From positions 105,065,803 through 105,129,802 of the forward strand of contig NC_070603.1 of NCBI RefSeq assembly GCF_027172205.1: a DNA stretch of 64,000 bases. Reading direction: 5' to 3'. The notes under the pieces were generated by a model. It had not been told where the DNA came from, made no database searches, and was given only the letters and a program-made list of their open reading frames with translations. Both the position numbers and the translations under genes were made by a program. Shown here in pieces: positions 33,540 to 42,900 of this stretch. How positions within the stretch are numbered: the stretch's first letter is position 1; each line of letters starts with the position of its first letter. The stretch comes from Podarcis raffonei (Eukaryota > Chordata > Lepidosauria > Squamata > Lacertidae).

Positions 33540-33800
33540 TGAAGCGCACGGATTGACGCAACGAGGCGTCCATCAAACGGCAGGGCCCGCCTCGGCCTTA
33601 TAGGTCGAGTCTAGCCAATGGGCGCCAGCGTTCTCAACTCATGGCGGAAGTGAGGCACGAAGCAGCGTCACGGAAGGGCGCACCCCTGCCCCGTGCTGCT
33701 TTCTCGTTGCTAGGCGACGACGACGGCGAACGAGGCTGGCACAGGGCGCGCCGCGTAAGGGTTACGCTGAGCCTCGCGCAGGGTTGAGGGCACATCCAAG
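33540..33800 (+). promoter_or_regulatory. PDHB: PDHB promoter / CpG island
   Basis: CpG-rich stretch before the PDHB start. Visible sites: CCAAT box at 33615-33619, an ETS/GABP-type ggcggaagtga at 33643-33653, an RFX X-box-like gttgctaggcgac at 33706-33718, and a YY1-type aagatggcggc at 33798-33808 overlapping the start codon. ETS and YY1 sites are common in nuclear genes for mitochondrial enzymes. No TATA box. Confidence 0.75.
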
Positions 33801-33920
33801 ATGGCGGCGGCAGCGGGGCCACTGCGGGGTCTGGTGCGCTGCTCGCAGCTGGTGGCGGCCGGGCGCTTCGGCGGACTTCCGCGGCGGCGGTTCCACGGCT
33901 CTGCGGCTGCCGCTGCTCAG
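33801..33920 (+). CDS. PDHB: PDHB exon 1
   Basis: Residues 1-40, the whole mitochondrial presequence. Donor CTCAG|GTACGG. Very GC-rich. Confidence 0.93.
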
Positions 33921-36900
33921 GTACGGGGGCTCGTGAGGGAGCGGGGCCTGAGGCGACCTTCGGGGCAAGGTTATAGCGGAGCAGTTGCTGCTGCTGCAGC
34001 AAAGCAGGGGTCGCATCCCTTTCTGTAGCCGGACAGAATTATTATGATATATTTGTTTATACGTCGCCTTCCCTCCACCCCACGCTCTGCTTTACCGCTT
34101 GAAAGGGAAGGTCCTCTTTCTCCCGGGGGCGCCTTGGCATCCCAGCCTTGAAAGGCAGAAAAGGACACTCTGCACCTGCTCAGAGACACTGTTGCCCCTT
34201 TTACGACTACACGCTCTCTAACGTCCTCTTCTTCCCGCCCCGGTAAATACTATTGAAGTTACTGGCGAAAGCTTGACATCTGGCGTATCCTCACATACCT
34301 CTTCTTTATTGCAGTCATAATATAATAATTATAATTATAATAATTTATTATTTTTACCCCGCCCATCTGGCTGTGTTTCCCGAGCCACTTTGAGCGACTC
34401 CCACCTGAATATTAAAAACATGATAAAGCATCAAACATTAAAAACTTCCCTAAACAGGGCTGTCTTCAGATGTCTTCTAAAAGTCAGATAGCTGTTATTT
34501 CCTTGACATCTGGTGGGAGGGCGTTCCACAGGGCGGGCACCACTATTGAGAAGGCCCTGTGCCTGGTTTATTATCGTTATTGTATTTATTTACAATGACG
34601 GCTTAGCGTAAAATTAGAAACAGTTTACATTTAAATATAAGCCAGGGGTGGGAGGAATAATTAAAGAGTTAAAGGCCAGTACAATAGATACATCAATATG
34701 TATATGCACACACAGAGAGAGACACAATAAAAACATCACAGCACCAGCCCTCTCCACCAGCCTAATTTCTCTAGGAAGGGAGTTCCAAAGTCTGGGAGCA
34801 GCCACCGAGAATGATAGGTAAAAGTAAAGGTACCCCTGACCGTTAGGTCCAGTCGCGGACGACTCTGGGGTTGTGGCGCTCATCTCGCTTTACTGGCCGA
34901 GGGAGCCGGCGTACAGCTTCCGGGTCATGTGGCCAGCGTGACTAAGCTGCTTCTGGTGAACCAGAGCAGCACACGGAAACACCGTTTACCTTCCCGCCGG
35001 AGTGGTATCTATTTATCTACTTGCACTTTGATGTGCTTTCAAACTGCTAGGTGGGCAGGAGCTGGGACCGAACAATGGGAGCTCACCTCGTCACAGGGAT
35101 TCGAACTGCTGACCTTCCGATCGGCAAGCCCTAGGCTCTGTGGTTTAGACCACAGCACCACCCGCATCCCACTACAGATAGTTTTATTTTATTATAAATA
35201 AAGATAATAATGTAGACTGTAAATCTTTGAAGACTGTGATTGTTTTCTGTGGTTTTCTTTTGTTCTTGGTGTTCATTATTTCTAGAAATTTGGGTTTCCG
35301 AGCAGAGGGCACATATACAGGTTTGGTTTTCTTCTGATAGTATGGACAGCAGTACAGGACAATTTTGTACATGGCTGCTCAGAGGTAGATCCCATTCAAT
35401 TCAAGAGGAAGGTTTATAGGATTGCAGCCTATGTGGCTCAGGTGTTGGAATGAGGTTTTGGAGTTTTCAAGTAGAGAACTGAGTGAGCATGTTTGGGGCA
35501 GGTTTTGAAATAATACATGGGGAAAAGAAGAAAGAAATGGTGGTGGGAAAGGGGTATGTATGTGCTTGTATTCACAAATCTCTTTTTCTAGGAACCTCTA
35601 TTGCTGTTTCCATATTGTATCGTTAACTGTTTATGAATTTAATGTGCACTCGTGTACAAATTCAGTCTTCTCCGATCTCGTAACCATGTTGGTGTAGCGT
35701 GCAAAAACATTAACATGTCTCAAGGGGCAAAACAAGCCATCAGGTAGCCTTCAGCTTGAATTTCCTGAAGCTGATCATGCAGCTGTCACACAGCGAGCAC
35801 CCAGATCCATGCTCAGATTAATCGATTGCTCAGAGTTCATTGACGGGTGAGGGCTCTTGAGAGGAGTCACTGCCAGCGAAAGTAGACAATACTGAGCAAG
35901 CACCAGCAGGCAGAATAGGCCTGCTGGCATCACTCTGGAGGCAAAGACCAGGAGATCCCTCAGGGGTTGGACAGAGGGACATTTCTGCACCATCCAACCA
36001 ACATCCTATGTGGTGCAACAGAGGTTTTCTTTACAAATTTCAGTTAAGCATTGCTACTGCTGACATGGCCATGTCTTACTTGATCTATAAGGGATGACTT
36101 TGATTTGATATTTAAATCACTTACTGATCTCTTTTTGCTGACAGCTTAGCCAAAGGAAATCTACCTGGCTGTTTAGAATTGTCCTTTAGAATTGACTTAG
36201 TGTCAACAGATATCTCATCTCCATGAACTGCTGTCAGGATCTAGCCTGGAGCTCACAAATATTCTGTGTCTCTTGGGAAAATCCTAGTCAGACAAAAGGG
36301 AGTTTCAAAGAAAATATGAATGTGACCCTAACCCTAACCTTTCCCACTCCTTTCGTGAGATCGTAGGTTAGTTCGAGATATTCATTTGCTTCCAGCCATG
36401 GAAGTTTCCAAGCAACTTTCCTCCTTGATTACGGTGGGATTACACTAAAGCAATTTTTTAAAAAGAAATAATTCATATCCTACCTTTCTTCCAAAAAGCC
36501 CAAGGTTCCTAATAACAAAGAGAAATGGTTTGTGGATTGTGACCTAAATATGTTTTCTCATTAATAGGTGACTGTCCGTGATGCTTTAAACCAGGCCTTG
36601 GATGAGGAGTTAGAGAGGGATGAGAAGGTTTTCCTGCTGGGGGAGGAAGTTGCCCAGTATGATGGGGCATACAAGGTAAGAAGATGATGCAGTAATTAGG
36701 GCAGCATAATCAGTGCATTTCTTAAAAAGTTATAAATAGCAAGACCACAACCCTCTTTTTTAAACCTACAGATTAGCAGAGGACTTTGGAAGAAATATGG
36801 TGATAAGAGGATAATAGATACTCCTATATCAGAGGTATGAATTCATAAGACATTTAAATTTTTTCTATTTTAGTATTTAATCCAAAAAAGTGCAATAAGT

Positions 36901-39900
36901 CATCTAGGTTTCATGAAATATATTTTCAGATAGTTATGATTTAAATTTTAGTTTTCGTCACACTTTGTTCTTCCTTCCCCCCAGATGGGCTTTACTGGAA
37001 TTGCTGTAGGAGCTGCCATGGTATGTACCTTCCATATGTTTATTTAAAAAAGCTTCTTAAATACAAAATAGTGCCATTAATTCACCGTTTAAAAGCAACT
37101 TGGGAATGGCTATTAACATAGCTACTTTGTCTTCACAGGCTGGCTTGAGACCTGTTTGTGAATTCATGACCTTCAACTTCTCCATGCAAGCTATTGATCA
37201 GATTATAAACTCAGCTGCCAAAACCTACTACATGTCTTCAGGTTTGGTACCTGTCCCTATTGTCTTCAGGGGCCCAAACGGAGCCTCGGCAGGTGTTGCA
37301 GCCCAGCATTCCCAGTGTTTTGCGTCTTGGTATGGGCACTGCCCTGGACTGAAAGTAGTGAGCCCCTGGAATTCAGAGGATGCAAAAGGTCTCCTTAAAG
37401 CCGCAATCCGGGATAATAATCCAGGTAAATGAAGCCAAGATATCTGTGCGGGTGTAATGCTAAAGTGTTAGCTTATTGGGTTATTTACCTGCTTTAAACA
37501 TTTAATGCAGGGCTTTGAGTGTCAGAAACAAATCTAATTTGTGGTGCCTGCATCATGTTGAGTGTCCGATATTTAGCTGGGGTAGTGTGCAGTCTTCCAT
37601 TCCCTTTCTAGGAGGAGAAGAAAACAGTTTGGGTATCCTTTCAGATACTAGATGATTTCTTTTTGCATTTGTTTTAAGATGCGGGTTGTTCTTAGCTATA
37701 AAGTTGTGTGTTTTGCCTTGGAAACCATATGGCTACAATGTCGTGTACAAAGGTAGCAAATGAACAAAATAATTCCTGCCTTTTAGAGGAATTGTTCTAC
37801 TATTCGTTTTCCTTCAAGTCAAGCTAGTGTTCAGCTTTAGCTGAAGTGTGAGCTGCAGATGTTGCATTTGGAAATAAATCTTCAGCTCTCTCCTCCCCCT
37901 TCCAAAAAAAAATTATATTGTCATGACCAAGATCTAAAGAGTTGTGCAGCAAGTTCCATGGTAACTCTGGAAGTACCTTTCATCAACAGAAGTCTCCTAT
38001 GGAGCATATCAAACTACTTTAGAAACTGTGGGGAGTTAAACTTAGATTGGGCTCATGTGTGCTGCTGACGTAAGCCTCATCAGTTCTTTGGATCTCAGCC
38101 AGTTTATCATTGTGCAGGCCAGAACATACCAAAATAGTGTACATTCATTTAAATGCTATGTTTTCAGTTTGGTCAGAATTATGATTTCATAACAGTAGTG
38201 GAGGGAAGGGACTTCAAAAGACTTTGCATGGGTACAACACCCTTAGAGGCGATTGTAGAGCAATCCTAGCTTTGCCAGGAGAGCAGCAGGACAGAACACA
38301 GTGGTCATAACTGAAGGTCTGACACTTAGCACTTAGCCAAGGCAGGGGTGGTGGTTCTTGGTGTTGTTTACATATTTGGGTTTTGTTTTTTACTGTGCCA
38401 GCTCTGGAGTGGGTCCATGGTTGGCCCAGCTCTGCCTCTGAAATTGAGGGCTTCCTGTTGGCTACTGCCTAAAGGCACAGCACTAGTGATAGTGCTTCCC
38501 TTCACCAGGCTTTCCATGACTGTAGTGGGGGCCTTTGCAGAAGCAGGGCCCGCACATTGGAGGCCATCGGACTGGGATGTCCATTGGATCCCAGTCCCCT
38601 CCAGCAGTGCGGCTCATGGATTAGGACTTCAGGTACAGGGGGTTAAAAGGTAAAGGGACCCCTGACCATTAGGTCCAGTCATGACCAACTCTGGGGTTGC
38701 AGCGCTCATCTCGCTTTATTGGCTGAGGGAGCTGGCATACAGCTTCCAGGTCATGTGGCCAGCAGGACTAAGCCGTTTCTGGCGAACCAGAGCAGCACAC
38801 AGAAACGCCGTTTACCTTCCCGCCAGAGCGGTACCTATTTATCTACTTGCACTGGCGTGCTTTCGAACTGCTAGGTTGGCAGGAGCAGGGACCGAGCAAC
38901 GGGAGCTCACCCCGTTGCGGGGATTCGAACTGTCGACCTTCTGATCGGCAAGTCCTAGGCTCTGTGGTTTAACCCACAGCGCCACCCGCGTCCCATACAG
39001 GAGGTTAGATTCCAGTGTAGAAAGGTGAAGAAAGCTGTCTGGTGACAGGCATTCCCATCTACTAATTTAGCGCTGCTCTGGCTTTAAACTTTGAGCAGCT
39101 GCTCCCTCAACATTATTGAAGCATTCTACTTTATCCCAAAGGGTTAAAAACAAATAAAAATGGATGAGCTCAGAGTACTGAGAACTACAGAATTTTATAT
39201 CCTTTGCTCATTTGGCCAGCTTCAGTTTGGAAGAAAGCTTTGCTTGGCTGGTTGTTGTTTTTTTGAAAGCCCTATTTGAACTAGATGAGCTACTTCCTCC
39301 TCTGAAAGAAAAGTCAGAGCCCAGTTCTTTTTTTCCTCTCTCCTAAATTTGTAGCTGTTCATGCTATCAATTCATGCTTTTATCAGCTGATATGGGTCAG
39401 ATGACTGCATAAGGTTGGTATTGGAGAGTGAGCTGGGTCATTTCCCCATGCATACATCCTTAACTTCCACTGGAATATTTCAAATTGGTGTCTGCTGCAT
39501 AATGGATGATGTCAAAATACTTGCATACCTTAGGCATCCTTGGGACTGGATCCTGTGTGCCTCACCACCACATGCCACATTTCTGGCATCAGCACAGGCT
39601 GCTTAAGCCAGGACAAGTTCTCCCCTGACATGTTGTACCTGCTGGATCAAGACCCAATTCCATTCTCCATAGTACCAAACTTGGAATGTGGGGGTGTTCT
39701 CTTCTGACATGTCCTAGGAGACTTTGACCACAAAACTAATTATTGTGGCTCACCAGAGATTTGAGAGAAATGCATCATTTAGTTCACATGTACCTATTTT
39801 TTAAATTGCCTTTCTAGTTGTAATGTTGGAAAACGAGTTGATGTACGGTGTGCCCTTTGAATTGTCGGAGGAAGTCCTATCAAAGGACTTTGTTGTTCCT

Positions 39901-42900
39901 ATAGGAAAGGCGAAGGTAGAAAAGCAAGGTAAGCAAAACTAGCTGTTTTTACTGAACAAGGCAAGACCCTGCTGTGTTCTTTTACTGTATCTATCAGAGA
40001 AACACTGTGCTTTCTTCTTAAAATGCGTTTCTTTTGCTTGCAGCACAACCCTTTTATGTGCAAAGCTACCCAGTGTTCTTCCCATCCCAGATGCATATCA
40101 TTAATTCCATATATATATATATAAAATTACCAGTTCCTCTCTGTGAAAGTGTGTGTTTCTCTATACATTGGGATTCAGTGAGAATGCCTTTTTTGTTTTC
40201 TCACTACCCAAAAGACCATCCAGAAGTTGAGTTGGCTTTAGAAGACATTATGCCTTTTTTTGAGGGGACGGTGGTGAAGCTCTTCCTTGACTATAGCACT
40301 GTAGACAATCAGTCACTTCACATTGTAAGCCCAAGCCTCTTTGCCCATCAGCTTTCTCTGGATTTGTGAGGCATATGCAAATTCCATGGTTTGGAGATTT
40401 GTTTGCCACAGGTGGCCTGTCAGTGTCTGAATTCCTTCTGTCTCTCATTGCCGTTCTCTCCGCTCCTTTTATTTTAGAAGGTTCAAAAATCACAGAATGG
40501 CAAATTATTTCTTTTGCCTAGTAAACTAGCTTTTTTGAATTCTACTTTTCCTTGCTCTCAACAAGTACACGAGTGCTTGGATATCTCAAGTTTAACAGTA
40601 ATAAAGAGCACTGTGTTCTGACCTTACTTGGCACTAATATGAATGAGGGTGCTTGAGAGCAGTACATGTGAAAAGAATGTAGGAGTCTTGGTTGACCACA
40701 AACTTGACATGAGCCAACAGTTGTGACGCGGCAGCTAAAAAAGCCAATGCAATTCTGGGCTGCATCAATAGGAGTATAGCATCTAGATCAAGGGAAGTAA
40801 TAGTGCCACTGTATTCTGCTCTAGTCAGACCTCACCTGGAGTACTGTGTCCAGTTCTGGGCACCACAGTTCAAGAAGGACACTGACAAACTGGAACGTGT
40901 CCAGAGGAGGGCAACCAAAATGGTCAAAGGCCTGGAAATGATGCCTTATGAGGAACGGCTAAGGGAGCTGGGCATGTTTAGCCTGGAGAAGAGGAGGTTA
41001 AGGGGTGATATGATAGCCATGTTCAAATAAATAAAAGGATGTCACATAGAGGAGGGAGAAAGGTTGTTTTCTGCTGCTCCAGAGAAGCGGACACAGAGCA
41101 ATGGATCCAAACTACAAGAAAGAAGATTCCACCTAAACATTAGGAAGAACTTCCTGACAGTAAGAGCTGTTTGACAGTGGAATTTGCTGCCAAGGAGTGT
41201 GGTGGAGTCTCCTTCTTTGGAGGTCTTTAAGCAGAGGCTTGACAACCATATGTCAGGAGTGCTCTGATGGTGTTTCCTGCTTGGCAGGGGGTTGGACTCG
41301 ATGGCCCTTGTGGTCTCTTCCAACTCTATGATTCTATGATTCTATGATTCAGTGGCGACTCCACTATTGTGGAACACAATTCTACAGGGCATCAGACGGG
41401 GTATCTGCCCTTGTAGGTTTTAAAAAAGGCCCGAAAAGACACAACTCTTTACTGCAGCCTTTACTAATTCATGTGATGAGTTGCATAATTACTGTTTTGA
41501 CCTGGTTTGGATAATTTTTTATATCTTGCTGGAATAAGATTTTTAACATGCATTATTGCATGCTGATAAATGGCTGTAATCATTTACCCTTCTATAAAGG
41601 ATCATAAGCTGTTTGGTTTAAGAGGTTAAAAGAAGTTGACCAGGTGACGACTGCTAGATAATCTTCTGTTCTTAAGAATATGTCTGCATGCTAAAGTTAA
41701 CGACGTTGTAATTCTCAATCCTCACCAGCCTGTGTGTTTCAGGAACCCACATTACCATAGTGTCTCATTCACGACCCGTCGGCCACTGTCTGGAAGCAGC
41801 TGCTGTCCTTGCTAAAGACGGGGTGGACTGTGAGGTATGTGTGTGTGTGTGTTGTCATTCCATGAGAATCCACACTGAAGAAACCCTCTTAAGCTTCTAC
41901 TCCACAGCTAACAAAGTTGTGGCATTGCAGTGTTCTGTAGGCTACTTAATACAGATTGGTTCCACTGTTTTCTTGGCAGTTCTCTTCAGTGAACTTTGCA
42001 GAGCTGGGGCAAGTTAGCTACAGGCAGCAGAAGAGAGCAATTGCTTGAATTTCAATTCATCTTGCATGAGTTGGAAAAGGGTTGTGTCAAGTCCAAACTT
42101 TGCACTGAGAAGCTGAACTATCTGATATGTATAAATTATACCAATTCACTATATGAAGCTGCCTTATCCCAAGTTAGTTGTTGTCTACTATGACCTCCAT
42201 CAGCTATCTAAGAACTCAGGTCTATTCTTGGCCCTACAGACCAAAATATTTTTTTCTTCTTCTTTCTAACAAGAGGTCACAGGGCGTTGAACCTGGCACA
42301 GTGCCACTGAGCTGTGAATTACTTGATAAAACTTTCAATTTGGGTACAGTTTTAATCTGGTAATACATCTTTTTAAAAGTTATTTTTCCACATAGGTCCT
42401 TATTAAAAACTGCAGATCACAGGTGCTGTTTTAAGGGGGGTGAGGGTCCCCTATGTGTAAATATGTACAGATTTAATCAACCAGTTGACTTACATGGTGT
42501 CCAAGATTTGAGAATACCAGTTGATAGGAATGGCAAATAGGAAGAGGACTGTTGCGTGCATGTCCCGATTGGCCACTGTGAGAACAGGGTGCTGGACTAG
42601 ATGGGCTTTTAGCTTGATCCATCAGGGCTTTTGTTATTAGACAGGTGATGGCTCAGTTTTTATGCCTGTTTATTTTTCATAACCTGTTTTCTGCTCAGAC
42701 TGTTGTTGTTGTTTAGTCGTTTAGTCGTGTCCGACTCTTCGTGACCCCATGGACCAGAGCACGCCAGGCACCTCTGTCCTCCACTACCTCCCGCAGTTTG
42801 GTCAGACTCATGTTTGTGGCTTCGAGAACACTATCCAACCATCTCATCCTCTGTCGCCCCCTTCTCCTTGTGCCCTCCATCTTTCCCAGCATCAGTGTCT

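Noticed and set aside
33801-34028. 75-codon frame running past 33920
   Set aside because: Exon 1 of PDHB ends at 33920 with a GT donor; codons after it are intron.
36327-36338. Telomere-like ccctaa repeats
   Set aside because: Only two units; chance or microsatellite, too short for an interstitial telomere.
37100-37432. 110-codon single frame with ATG at 37100
   Set aside because: It is PDHB exon 5 read with adjoining intron bases; splice sites at 37139 and 37424 define the exon.
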